Shown here piece after piece: positions 10,281 to 22,540 of a DNA stretch of 64,000 nt. The DNA lies in the NCBI RefSeq assembly GCF_033568475.1, contig NW_027331842.1:372001-436000 (forward strand), written 5' to 3'. How positions within the stretch are numbered: the stretch's first letter is position 1; each line of letters begins with the position of its first letter. This DNA is from Henckelia pumila (Eukaryota > Streptophyta > Magnoliopsida > Lamiales > Gesneriaceae). Under the pieces are notes generated by a model. It was not told the DNA's origin. It saw only the letters and a program-made list of their open reading frames with translations, and searched no databases. The translations under genes were made by a program, and so were the position numbers.

Positions 10281-12067
10281 CTGCATCGCACATGCTCATA
10301 AGTTAATCACAACAACAGAGTCTCAAAATGCTTCAATACTAGGAATCTTATCGTTTTATAGCATTAGCGTAAGCTCAGAATGGACCTGATAATCACTCAT
10401 TCTGAAGGGTTTTTTTCCACACTTTCCCAATATCACACACAAGACACGGAAACTTTCAAACACCATTCAAACGCGGATTCTTATTCTAAATTATTCCAAG
10501 AATCATTTTTCTACACCAACAAATCCTGATAATAGCTAATGAATTAGTTCATGAACTGTTTCTGCTCACAACAGTAGCATGGTAAAAATAAAAAAGTAAG
10601 GAGTCAGGCAAAGAGAAAAAGGTAAATAGAGTGTTTATATTGAAAGCTCCTAAAGTGACAACTCCAGTTATACTTTCAAGATTCAAACAGTACGAATGCA
10701 CACTAAACGGTAAAAATGCTTTGTTCAAAATCCATAAACAGGGAAGAAAGCTTGAATAACAGAAAATGCATCCAAAAGGAATGAGCAAAACTAAGTCAAC
10801 CTTATCTTTAAAAAAGAAAGAGAGGTCAACCTTCAGAGAAAAAATTACTGCTTCTTTCTGTAACCACAGGCTAACATTAAATGAACCTGAAAAACACTGA
10901 CCTCAAGTACGGAGTAGACTCTGTATAATAATCCATGTATAGACCCACAAAAAAGATACCCTTTTTCGATCAAAACAAAGAATCTAAGAACCCCCAACTG
11001 TAGATTGAGCTCAATTACTTTATTAAATCCAGTTATTGTCCGTAGCAGAAACAGGAAGAAAACCACCTGCGAACGAAGGAAAAATAGGTTAAGATTCTGA
11101 AACCTTAAGCAGAAAAATTGGGAGAAGTCGAAAATGAAATCAAGAAAAACACAGCACTCACCAGAAAATGAATCAACAAATGACTTCCGAAACAATTCTC
11201 AATGAACAACGACAGATCATGAAATGGGTCGGTCCAATTGTCATGAATAATTCTTGATAACAACAAAAAAAATACAAAATGGGTCGATCCAATCCAACTT
11301 TTCTTGGATCAAGAAAAAGAAATAGTTTTTGAGGGGTGGATTTAGTGGACACGGATCGTTGTCCGTCCGGGAGATGGGTAACAGGCTACTAACAGCCGAA
11401 GGATGAGGACTGCAAAAGTAATTGATAATTAAAAAAAGAAAATGTCCATGCGTATGTGACAAGTAAAATGGGTGAAAAACTGTAAAAGCAAGCACCAAAT
11501 TTGCGCTATGATCATATGATAAAACCTTAAAATTTAACAAAAATCAGACGTGATTACACATATAATTGTTCGTCGTTCTATATGATCATGGTGGAAAAGG
11601 GTTTAAATCTAATTCATTTATTTGACACATCCGTTGCCCCAATACATGATAGTTATTGGTGTTAATAATTTATAGTTATGATGAATCATAATGTTACATT
11701 TTTATTACCCCATATGCATGGCCGTTCTTCACATTTATTTATTATTTATTTTACTAATATATTTTCATAAACTATGTATATTTCTACTTACTACGCCGTT
11801 GATTTCGGAAAAACACAGTATCATCAAAAATATATATTTAATAACCAAAAGTTCCCCATCATAATCAAGAATATGGGAGGAGGAATCTCGCACGTACGTG
11901 TCAATCCAACTCCATACTCGAGAAACAAGATAAATATATACGATTGTTTGGAAATATTAAAAGCTTCAATCTTGGAAGGTAAACAAATCTGTGATATTTT
12001 GAACTTTGGCCAACCACATCTCATCAAACATCCATTAGCTGTTGCAGAATTTTACAGATTCTCAACC
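10281..12067. other. 5' region of the UTR7-like gene and intergenic DNA
   Basis: This stretch should contain the missing first exon, the 5'UTR and the promoter of the minus-strand transporter. A splice-like pair on the minus strand (donor after about 11160, acceptor near 11069) suggests a leader intron, but no reading frame joins it to the coding exons. From 11560 to 12060 nothing beyond AT-rich DNA was recognised. Confidence 0.4.
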
Positions 12068-12077
12068 TATATATAAG
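12068..12077 (+). promoter_or_regulatory. TATA box of the proline-rich protein gene
   Basis: TATATATAAG lies about 109 bases before the ATG at 12177. A CA-rich leader follows, so it is a plausible core promoter. Confidence 0.55.
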
Positions 12078-12176
12078 TCCCTACACCATACAAACATTTA
12101 CAACTCAAAATCAAATAAATTAAAGTTTTTTTAAAAAAAAAAATCGCTCAAATTTCAACTAAAATAGTGCATATTA

Positions 12177-12581
12177 ATGGCATCCCTCAAGTACCATTCC
12201 CTTGTGTCACTAATCTTGACATTGTCATTCGCATTAAGCCTCCACACTAGTCAAGCATCACGTAGCTTGTTACAAACTATGCCTAACCTACCACCATTGC
12301 CTACGGCGGCACTGCCATCTCTTCCGGCCATTCCGATCCTCCCAACCGCCGCGTTGCCGCCTTTTCCAGCGACTTCATTGCCTAAACAACCGACACTTCC
12401 AACTTTGCCAAACCCCACGTTGTCACCATTGCCCGCCACTATCCCATCATTGCCCACCATGAGTCTGCCGCCATTGCCTACGGCCATGCCCACAATTCCC
12501 ACCAATATGCCTTATAACCTTCCTTTTCTTGCAGCACCTCCAGCCGCCGCCCCCACCATCAGCTCCACTACTAGCCCTTGA
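12177..12581 (+). CDS. Small secreted proline-rich protein
   Basis: Single-exon gene for 134 residues. The N-terminus (MASLKYHSLVSLILTLSFAL) is a clear signal peptide with probable cleavage after HTSQA. The rest is built of loose repeats LPxLPTAxLP, LPTLPNP and LPPLPTAMP, about one third proline, with Ala, Leu and Thr, no Cys, and a Ser/Thr-rich end. It resembles cell-wall proline-rich or extensin-like proteins, but it lacks SPPPP blocks and tyrosine cross-link motifs, so no named family is assigned. Codon use is GC-richer than the surrounding DNA, and a TATA box sits at a normal distance. Secretion to the wall is inferred from the signal peptide and composition. Confidence 0.8.
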   Translation: MASLKYHSLVSLILTLSFALSLHTSQASRSLLQTMPNLPPLPTAALPSLPAIPILPTAALPPFPATSLPKQPTLPTLPNPTLSPLPATIPSLPTMSLPPLPTAMPTIPTNMPYNLPFLAAPPAAAPTISSTTSP

Positions 12582-13359
12582 AATGGATCGACCTTGTGGA
12601 TTGAGTTGTTATATACATATGGTATTTTTCTGTGGTTAATTTGCAATAGTAGGATTTGATTCTAAGGATGTTTTCATTGTATTTTAGGGTGTTTTCGTTT
12701 CTTGTTTCTATTGCTTTGATTTCCATTGTGTAATTTTAATTTTTTTGATGTCATGAGATCAGACAATATATCATTATTCTCATAATGATTATTATAAATT
12801 CAAGTTATTGTGTTAAAGAAGATTTGTTGAGGGTTACGCTTGAAGGATGCTTGGACCGTAAAAAATTGTATACATGTAAAATTGTCTTAATATGAACTTC
12901 AAGCTTGGACCGTAAAAAATTGTATGCATGTAAAATTATCTTAATATGAATCAATTTTTGTAAGATGTGTCTACTATTCAATTCGATTATTTATTATTTT
13001 TGGGTGTAAATATGAGTTGGAGTCATAACACACCTACTCAAATTTGTAATATACTTATGTTTTAGAAATTGGGCCAAGACTTGACTTCAATTTCTAAAAT
13101 AATGAGATGAAATTTGACGCCGCCTATTTCGTATTTTATTTGACCTCATTTTGAGAGAAAAAAAAATCTTCATTTCTAAATTGATGTAACATTGTCTGTT
13201 ACACCAATCAATTCTTGACATATGTTTTTTTTCACAACTACATCAATGTTTAATTTCTCACTTCACCGAATAAATGTCAAGAAATAATTGGTATAACATC
13301 AAATAAATATAAAATAATAATTAGTGTAACATATAATATCACAAAAATTTGTAAGATAG
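12582..13359. other. 3' flank of the proline-rich gene and intergenic DNA
   Basis: T-rich 3'UTR, then AT-rich DNA with one 54-bp tandem duplication (12851-12950). Nothing coding was recognised. Confidence 0.5.
12851..12950 (+). repeat. 54-bp tandem duplication
   Basis: TTGGACCGTAAAAAATTGTA starts at 12851 and again at 12905. The second unit differs at only a few positions. It is a local duplication in the 3' flank of the proline-rich gene. Confidence 0.8.
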
Positions 13360-13640
13360 TTTATTTGATTTGATTGATTAAATTTTATGATAAACATGAT
13401 AAATTACCATTTTATCTTTTTAACAATAAATAAAATTGTAAATAATATTATTTATAATAGGTAATATAGTAATTTAAATTCAATGATTTGATTGATATAA
13501 GATAAATAATTAATGATTTGATTGATGTAGAATAAATAATTAATAGATGGATAAATAATATGACGAGAAAATCGCGAAATTAAGTAAAATAAGTTATACA
13601 TAAATTAATCATAAAAGCTATCAAACGGTACCATAAGTGC
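13360..13640 (+). repeat. Dispersed AT-rich repeat, copy 1
   Basis: The stretch from TTATTTGATTTGATTGATTA through CTTTTTAACAATAAATAAAA and TTAAATTCAATGATTTGATT to about 13640 matches the reverse complement of 31745-32145 along about 250 bp. It probably belongs to an old MITE family whose ends contain CAAACGRT. No coding content. Confidence 0.55.
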
Positions 13641-14149
13641 AAATAATTATGTATTATTTAGTGGGCCCGCTTAAATTTCGGATCGATAAATAAGCTAAAA
13701 TTGAGTCTTGCGGGGAGTCATTAAGTTCCAGCGCCCCAAAATGAATCAAACGTATTCATAATATTTCACTGGAATACAAGAACATCCAAGATTTCTGGTA
13801 AATATCGAAACCATGGAAAAAAATTCCCAGGCATCCATTTGTGACGATGGGATCATTCAATGATATCAACACGAAAAAAATACAATTTTAAATCGATCAC
13901 TGATTACCAATAAATTATTTCTAATGACTTCCACAGTCGAATCTCCAACATCTAACGAACATGAAATGCCTAACTGATCGTGTTAAAATCTTTCACATAA
14001 CCCCCAAGATGATTTCCGACCAATTGCTCATACTTGAATTTGGGACGATATGTGCACCATCCTTAGAAGTCCTTTCAAGTAATTTATCCTAAAAAATGGT
14101 TTGAAGATACTATGTATCCATGGGCTTCACCAATGATCAAGTTTTGATC

Positions 14150-17100
14150 TCATAACTGGAATGTTCCATCCTTGATGATGTTACTTTTGATTCTCTCGCC
14201 ATATGCAGCTTGCTCACCAGAATCTCCATTTTCAAGAACCATAGGTGCAACAGATTTCGTTGACACTTTTCCATTCCCATGTGCTGAAGCCCGCATTTGC
14301 TCATTATTCACGATGCGGCCATTCTGAAATGACAAGCTAGTAGCTTTATTTCGTGGACGTTTATCAAGAAAACCAGGAGCCAAAAGTGGCTTCAACTTTG
14401 CTCCAGAACTTTCTCCATTTGATTTCTTAACTGCATCTGGAGTATCATCAGAGAACATGGAAACATTTCCACAGTTCCCATTTTCAGGAAGCGCTATGGA
14501 ACTGGACGAGTTCTCTTCCACTAGAGCCTCACCATTGGCGAAAGCCTTGAAAGAAACACCTTGTGTGTCAACATTCTCTAAACTGTAGTTTGCAGCGGCA
14601 GTTGGATTTCCACTCGACATTCTAAATAAACTTTCTTTCGTATTCTTTTCACTGCACCAAGCTTCATTTCCAACATCAGATGAGGGGGAGAGATTAACAT
14701 CTGGTTGTAGGGGACAGTTAGCGGTCAAGGAAGTAGTAGCAGGAGCTGGCGGAATAGAATGCTCCGCAGAAAAAGCAACTTCATCGAGTGTCGGGGATAC
14801 ATCTCTACTCTCGTTAAAATCAACATCCATGTCCACAGGAAAACTTTCTTCAGAAGAGAGGGGTTTTATGTCTTCTCTTGCACATTCCACATCAATTACC
14901 ATTGATGATTCTTCATGATTTTTGGAGACCACTGATGTTGAACAATTAGGAGAATACAACTGCTCAGAACTGACTGAGACTGGACTACCAAGCAATTCTG
15001 CAGCTGAACATTCTGCAGGTTGGTTCGGAGAAAGATCTAATTCCTGTAATTTCTTATTCTCCTTTTCTTCTTTTCCTAAAGATTCATCAGGAAGTAAGCA
15101 CAACGGACGAGCACAAATCCTGTCAAAAATAACACATAACAAACGTCATTATACACCAATCGTGATAGTAATTCTCGAGGACATAAAAAGCTGGTCAGCA
15201 CTAGTCATGCACAGCAGCAGATAATTTGAACAGAAGAAAAAAAACTCAAAAGCATGCTTAACCTAGGCAGCACTCTTTTGGCTGTTGTTTTGGTAAGGAG
15301 CCTGTTATGATAGATGAATAATAGGTGAAACAGAAAAGACGAGAGGTATACTCTGAGCTTTCAGAGGTTTGCCATAATTAGAAAATATGATAATACATGG
15401 AGCCTCTGAGATCGAAAATATTGCATCAATACAAATTTATAGGGTAACTTATCTTCTGTGTTAAATGAGAGGACTGACCTGCTATATAAGAGCATATAAG
15501 CTCCTTGCGAAAGCACCTCATCCAAATCAGCCTTAACAACCTAACAAAAGAGAACATTAGCCCATCAGCTAAATCTGTTATGAGAGTTCAGTGCTTGGAG
15601 AAATAATCATAAACACATGTATTCAAACAAAATAAGTTCCTATCATGTTACCTTACAATCATCAATCATGTACCAGTTACCACGAAAGTCCTTAATGTAG
15701 CAGATGTAGTGGCCAAAATATGATGCATTCAGCATGTCCACATGCACAATAACTGCATAGAGCTTGTAAATATCGTTTCCATCTGCTAACTCGCCCATGT
15801 AAGGGCTGAGATCTAGTGTCTCCGGGAATGTCACCCTCTTGTTAAGTTTCCCAAATCTACCACTCTGCAGGAATATGGGGAAAAATTTTCAAGATACACT
15901 CCACAAACAATTGAATGAATCCCTCTAACTAAGGTCTTCTCTCCACCATGGCAAAAGAGGAAAATGAGTCAAAGTGGTAAAAATGGCGGAAAACATTGGA
16001 TTAAGAAGAAAAAGCAGACCTGAAACCTCTTCAGAGCAATTGTAAGGATGTTTGGCGCATGACGGATTGTAAGGCGTTTCCATGCCAGAACATAATCATT
16101 GCAGCTGCAGGGACAACACATGCTAATTGGTCAAATGCAGCATAAGAGTCTATTACGAATCAAATAATATATTATGGGGATCATATTTACAGGATTAAGA
16201 TAATAACACATCTTTTATATGATTTGATTGTTATTTAAATTCAGGAAATACTTCCTACAATATTTACCCCAACAAATTCTCCGTTGCAGAAAGAGATGAT
16301 TTTAAACTACAGATGTTGATAGAGTTTCGGCACTCTGGCATTGTGTCGCTAACGTAGGTCTTTATGATCGAACTAAACAAATACCGAGCTACATTGCATA
16401 CTTACATCACTCAATGTTGCTATTTTAAAATTCACGTGGGATCAAATCAATAATATAGACAAGTTTCCTGACCCATTTGTTATCTACAAATATATCATGA
16501 AAAAAAAGTGACTGGAGGTGATCTTCAAATAGTAACCATACACAGAGCCCAGAAATATGTTCTAGTTATTGTATGTGTACAGCGAAGGAAAAAAATCCAT
16601 ATTTCTAGCAGTCGTATTGCAGTTAAGAGTCAAACAGAGTTACAGACCATGAATCTTTTATCCATCTGTCTGATTTACTCTTTTGTCAGCATATGCATCA
16701 GATTATGTTTTGTTGTTGAATCTATCTGTCCATCTGTTCTCTGTCTCTATGATTTTATATACAACATAGTGCAAAATTTAATAATTCAGTTTTTGCACTT
16801 TATGTTGAAGCTTTCAGTACAAATTTCTGGGTTCAACCTGAGAAATGCTAAAATCAAAGAAAATATTCCATAATCATAGTTGATATCATTAAGATTATGT
16901 GATTTGATATTGATTTAGGTTTAGGAAATATTTTTCTATCACATTTACCCACATATTCCATAATCATAGTTGATATTATTACGTGTAACCTAAACTAAAG
17001 AAAGATTAATAGCAGCTCAGCTCTGTATGCATTTTGTTGTAGATGTAAGTTATTATGACCACACCAGTTGGTGCATGCTATCTTTACTCTATTTCTAATA

Positions 17101-20100
17101 AAGCATAGAGCTTGACAAATCATTTATGTAATAAAATCAGTTTTAAAAAGGGAAAACGCATAGCTCACTTCCAACAGGTATTCTACTTTGTTATTAAGTG
17201 ACTATATTATCGCCGTGAGGAATTCCTTAAAGTTCTTATCACAAGTTTATCAGGATAGCTGTGTTAAGGTGAATTCAACCTAATTTTTAATAGAAAACGC
17301 AAGTCCTAAGGACCATCCATCTTTATGGAATACAAATGATTGAGAAAAGTTCTAGAATATAGGAAGATTACCCATCACATTTATACATATTATCCCCATG
17401 AAGCCATTCTTTGGCAGTGAACTGATCCAAACATTCCTCCAAAGATTCAGCATCCCCATGTATTTCAACAGTTAAATCCATCAGATTCTCAAACTGATTT
17501 GAAACATTATTGCATTTTGTGCATATAACCTGAAAGCATGGGGAAATAATCAAATTATATATAGACATATATATGGATGGCTTAATGAAATTAACAAAAC
17601 TCTAGACAAAGAAGAAACGAACTGTAGTACTGTACAATTCTTTACTTCTCAGCTAAAACAAATGAAACTTCTCCAGTTAATTGCAACATGTTGACAATCA
17701 TGTTATGCGATAGCTCACATGCCATGCGGTTCCAACTTAAGGATCTTTAATCATCTCAGTATAGAAATTGCCAGCTAAAAAAAGGAAATAAATAATGGTA
17801 TAGAAGCTTAAAATTCATCTAGTCAAGCTACCTGAGATTGAAGACGACCACCAAATATATGTTGAATTAGAGTCGTCTCCTGATAGCTAGGATGAATAGC
17901 TTTTTCTCCACCAAATTCATCAAGACAGACTGATTGCATTGTGTCTATGGCAAACCTATATATTAATAAAATTGGTTCTCAACAAGAAGCATTTGAAAAC
18001 AATTTATCAACAATGTAGAAAAACAAAACTGAAGTTAATCCCGCAGCCTAGAAAAGTCTAAAAAGGGGAAGAAATGTCAAATATAACAGATAAGGAGCCC
18101 AGAAATAAGGACCTCATGAACTCGTGAGCGTCCTCCTGTTTCCCATATCCAAGATTGCCACCGATATTAGGCAGTCTAGAAAGGATATTAATAGGAGAAA
18201 ATGGATTAAGACTTCGGCTGGTCCTTTCTACATGAGTTTGAAGCTCACATGTGAAGCACCAATCATCCCTTTGACCTGGTAAATTTTAAAAGATGGACAT
18301 TTAAAAAAAAAAGAAATCTTCAATTTACATAACAAATAAAACAAGTGCTAGATATTTTAAATAACATGTTAAAATGTAAATAGTTTTAATCAATCAACTT
18401 ACATTCTACTCGATGGCCTTTCTCCAGTAGGTAAGCAATAAGTGGACGGGTGTAACCAAGACATTGGAGAACCACGTTAGCAAAGCAGCTGCATAGGGAC
18501 AAAAGTAAACAAAAGGATTGATAGATTGGAAGTTGGCACAGAACTATGGCATGAAAGGGAACATTCACCAACTTACCTGTTTCCACAGTTTAGTAGTCCA
18601 CAAGGAGGATAACCAGGAATGTTCCAATTGAAGAGTTCAACGAATTCCTCGTACGGAAAAAGTATCTGAGACCATAAATGAAGCATAGTTCCAACAATAG
18701 CAGTAAAAAATTACGTAAGCAGTCTACACAACAGATAGATGTTTACCTTCTTTGACTGTTTGAGAATCTTGAAGCTTCCACCTAAAGGAACTATTGATGC
18801 TTTCCTTCCCCTCAATGCAGATGTAGATTGCATGAAATCAGCTTTAGAAGATGTTTGTAGGTCCTTGCATTTTTTCTTGTGCTCTGAATGCCAGTGAGAT
18901 CTTTGACAAACTTCAGAGCTAAATTTCACATGTATAGAAAATTGAGATACGTGGCCATAGCAGTGGAGCATTTGAAAGAACCAGGGAAAATTTTAGCATA
19001 CATTGCTCCTGTTAAACAACGTAAAATGGTATCTGGCATGGGGGCTAACTGCTAAGAATATACAGGTGACAGAATCTACATTCTTTAGTCTCAGTTAGTT
19101 TACAAAGCATTTTGGTGGTCAGTAACCACAATTTGTTAAAAAAAAAAAGAAAAATTAAAAGGGTTAAAGGGAGCAGTTCAATAACTAAACCAAAAACAGT
19201 GTCAGCGTATTAGCATAAAAAATTATGATCGAACAAAGCAGATATGCTGCCTACACGATTGAATTTCAAAAGCATTAAGATAACCAGGTTTCTGTGCGTA
19301 TCCACAAAACCTTCAATTACCCTTCACAGCAAACATTAGAAGTTATTTTCTTGTTAGTTAGGCATGGTCCAGCCTCCAGAAGTAAGAAATAGTGGTCATT
19401 ACACAATTCTTAATAATTAGAGAGACAAAGATTCAGGAAAAACAGTTGTTTAGCATTCCCATTCTGTCAATTACCTCACTAAATGGGATTTAAGCGAGAT
19501 TGAGTTCCAAAACAGGGAATGATTGTAATACAGATAACTAAAAACAATTTGTAGCATAAGTACAGTCAATCAGATGATAGTCAACAGCAATGACGGTACA
19601 GCAAATTTACTCTTTTTACTCGTTAATATTCTTATTATCATATGCCACCACATTGAATAAGCATAAAAATTGAAGATGAGTCAGTATGCACCCGTGCAAC
19701 TACATACAGATCAGTTCCAACAACAAAAGATCAAGCACAAGGCATACCACTAAATAAAGTTCTACATTTCAAAATCAAAATAAATAAATAAGTAGAAATT
19801 CTAATTATCTATTACAAAAACTCGTGCACATAATTCCATTCCAATTCCAAACAATAGTGCATAACTTTACTGAGCAAAATTAAACCCTTTAACCCATATA
19901 ACAATTACCACAAATTAAATTAAATTAAATTAGAAAAATATGCCACTTCATATATAATATAAATGAGTAATAAATAAAGAAGAATCAAATTTAATGACCC
20001 ACTGCACACAGACAAGCGCATAAATACAATTGCAAAACAGCAATACATATCATAATGAACAAAATTAAACCCTGAAAACCCATTAGCAATACAATAGTGC

Positions 20101-20426
20101 CCCCAAATTGTATAGGAAATATATCTACCACATAAATTCGAACACGTAGCATACCAGTACTTGACAATCTTGCAACCGGCACAATGCTTCTTCGTCAAAT
20201 TACCGCAAACCGCGCATGATTCAACACTACCAGCGCAGCCGCCACTGGGGGCCGCCGCCATTTTCTTGGTAACCGACGGATAATCGGAGGCCGAAGAATC
20301 GAAATTGGAGTCCATCATAAAATATCTCGACGCAGTGTTCCGAATCAAATACAGCAATCCCAATACCAACAAAAATGTTGTTACCACGAATTGCAGAAAC
20401 CCGTTGAGATCCACCGCCACATGCAT
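14150..20426 (-). CDS. UBP18: Ubiquitin carboxyl-terminal hydrolase with N-terminal membrane anchor and MYND finger (UBP18/19 type)
   Basis: Cysteine protease that removes ubiquitin from substrates. Exons high to low: 20155-20426, 18747-18918, 18577-18665, 18403-18488, 18113-18275, 17832-17955, 17372-17529, 16020-16104, 15652-15864, 15479-15540, 14150-15119. All are in phase, giving 797 residues. A hydrophobic anchor lies at about 10-29 and a MYND zinc finger (CAVCG...HCAGC...HSEHKKKC) at 71-108. The Cys box is [18 protein letters not shown], with catalytic Cys about 179. The QQD-like box is GKQEDAHEF, the His box is [11 protein letters not shown] (His about 435), and WYMIDDCKV follows. A CxxC pair (TKCN, KCDGC) lies between them. 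The last exon adds about 330 low-complexity residues. This architecture is the plant UBP15-19 group. Length and map position favour UBP18/UBP19, which cannot be told apart here. Confidence 0.95.
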
Positions 20427-21205
20427 TTACAACTTGGAATTTCCTCCTATAAAAATAACTTCCGATTCAATAATAATGAAATTAACCATTAATTGAAGAT
20501 ACAGAACTCTGATTTCGGTGAACCGAGGCGGAGGAGGGATTTCTGGGTTAGTGAAAGATTACGAATTATATATATATTGATCACTGTTGATTTATAGATT
20601 AATAAAGCACTAAACTGTTGTGTTGGATAAAACTGGGCCTCGAACATTTAATGGGCTTCCAGCATTTTTGGGCCGTTCAAGATCCAAATTATATGGATTG
20701 CCCGCCCAAGTACTGATTCGAAGAATATGAAGAAATAGGGGCTCGGTTGAATTAGAGCTCATATATTTCAATTCGGGACTTTTGTACATATATTATCCGT
20801 ATTTATTATATATTTGCATTTGACATTATATCAATTATCAAGTGTAAATGGAAATTTATATTTATAGATATAGATTTAAAATTCATAGATTTTGATTATA
20901 ATTTTATTGTTAACAAACAATAGATCAAATTTTAAATCCACTCATTACTTATTTACATATTATTAATATAAAATAGTGTTGATTTCAAATGAAATTATTA
21001 TTGAATGAATTTAAAATACTTTCATCCAAATCTAACATAAATGTAAAGAAGACGAAGGCAAGAAGCCTGTTTCAATATCTACTTGAAAAAATAAGGGCGA
21101 AAAATGTATTTTAAAATTACATGACATTCTAAGATGTTCTTACAATTATCGCACACCACTCTTCTTCGATAATAATAATAAAATATACAACACGTCAACT
21201 ATTTC

Positions 21206-21237
<32 letters not shown>

Positions 21238-21821
21238 ATATATTGATAAAATCTAAAAATAGATTTTAAATACATGTGATTCCTCTATTTGATTAAAATC
21301 TGGAGACCTCGAAACTTAGCATTTGATAAGACATCATTAGCATAAATATGTGTATTTATTTAATCCATTCCATGTCATGAAAAGCAAGTGGGTTTTGTCT
21401 GTAAATTAAAATAGTGCCAAAAAAAAAAATAGTGCCAAAAAATGGGGGAAAAGAAGAGCACAAACTTGCAAACCAACCAGACCTGGTACTTCCCCTTGTT
21501 TAGGTTGTCTACTTGTCTATGAGATATGTAAAATAAATATCACATGTAAATATTACAAATTTATTAAATTAATCGCTACATTTTTATTTTGATTTTAAAG
21601 AAAAAAATTGCTTTGATGTGATTCTATTACTATTGTGTGATTTTGGTTTTATGGAACTGGAAAACCGAAAATGTCTGTTTCTGCATGGGGAAATTTGTGT
21701 TGATGTGATGGATCAAAATGGATTAGATACTGCCGGGGGCCCAACAAGAAAACCCGGAGTGGTGTTGCCCACTAATTTTTTTTTTATTTTTAAAAAATAT
21801 TATATATATATATATATACAT
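20427..21821. other. UBP18 promoter side and intergenic DNA
   Basis: The 5' leader and promoter of the minus-strand protease, then AT-rich DNA with (TA)n at about 21207-21242. No gene recognised. Confidence 0.5.
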
Positions 21822-21982
21822 AGAGTTTTGCTATCCTGCCCACCCACCGTGCCCACCTAATGTGCCCACCATGAGGTGTCACTCAACTATTGGACGCACA
21901 ATTCATCGCATCCAATAGTTGAGTGCCACCTCATGGTGGACTCATTAGGTGGGCACGATGAGTGGGCAGGATAGCAAAATTG
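21822..21982. mobile_element. Palindromic MITE, subfamily I, in a (TA)n tract (copy 2)
   Basis: 161-bp fold-back with ends AGAGTTTTGCTATCCTGCCC and (complement) AATTTTGCTATCCTGCCCAC. The arms meet at a short ATTCATCGCA loop. (TA)n is present on both sides. Subfamily II copy 21990-22109 follows after only a few TA units. Confidence 0.8.
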
Positions 21983-21989
21983 TATATAT

Positions 21990-22109
21990 ATTCTTTTATG
22001 GTGCCCAACACTATATACACACTTCATGCCCACCATGTACAATAGATGAGTTGACTTGTACATGGTGGGCATGAAGTGAGCATATAGTGTTGGGCACCAT
22101 AAAAAAACT
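21990..22109. mobile_element. Palindromic MITE, subfamily II, in a (TA)n tract (copy 2)
   Basis: 120-bp fold-back. The left TTCTTTTATGGTGCCCAACA pairs with the right (complement TTTTTTATGGTGCCCAACAC). The arms share CATGCCCACCATGTACAA with the copy at 6648-6804. (TA)n flanks it. It is shorter than the other copy because the loop is reduced. Confidence 0.78.
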
Positions 22110-22509
22110 ATATATATATATATATATATATACATAATTTGACATGCATTGGTATGTCTCAAAGTATTTTATAGATTGTTCGAGCTTTATTGTGAGACGG
22201 GTCAACCTTATCAAAATTTACAATAAAAATTAAAAGTAATACTTTTAAACACACACGCAACTCATTTTATTTTCAGATTTAAATTGATTTAAAACAAACA
22301 TATAATATATACATACAATAAATAATATTCGTATTTTAATCACACACGCAACGCGGGTGCAGACGCGACTAGTATTAATGATTATTTATCCAATCATTAA
22401 AAATGTAAATAAATATATTTTTATTTAATTTGTTTGCCCAATATTTTTTTTATCTGCGTGAGAAATGAAGCAAATCTATATAATTGAGATAAGAGAATAT
22501 ATCTATATC

Positions 22510-22540
<31 letters not shown>

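Noticed and set aside
12251-12505. Glycine/valine-rich minus-strand frame
   Set aside because: Antisense shadow of the proline-rich protein gene at 12177-12581.
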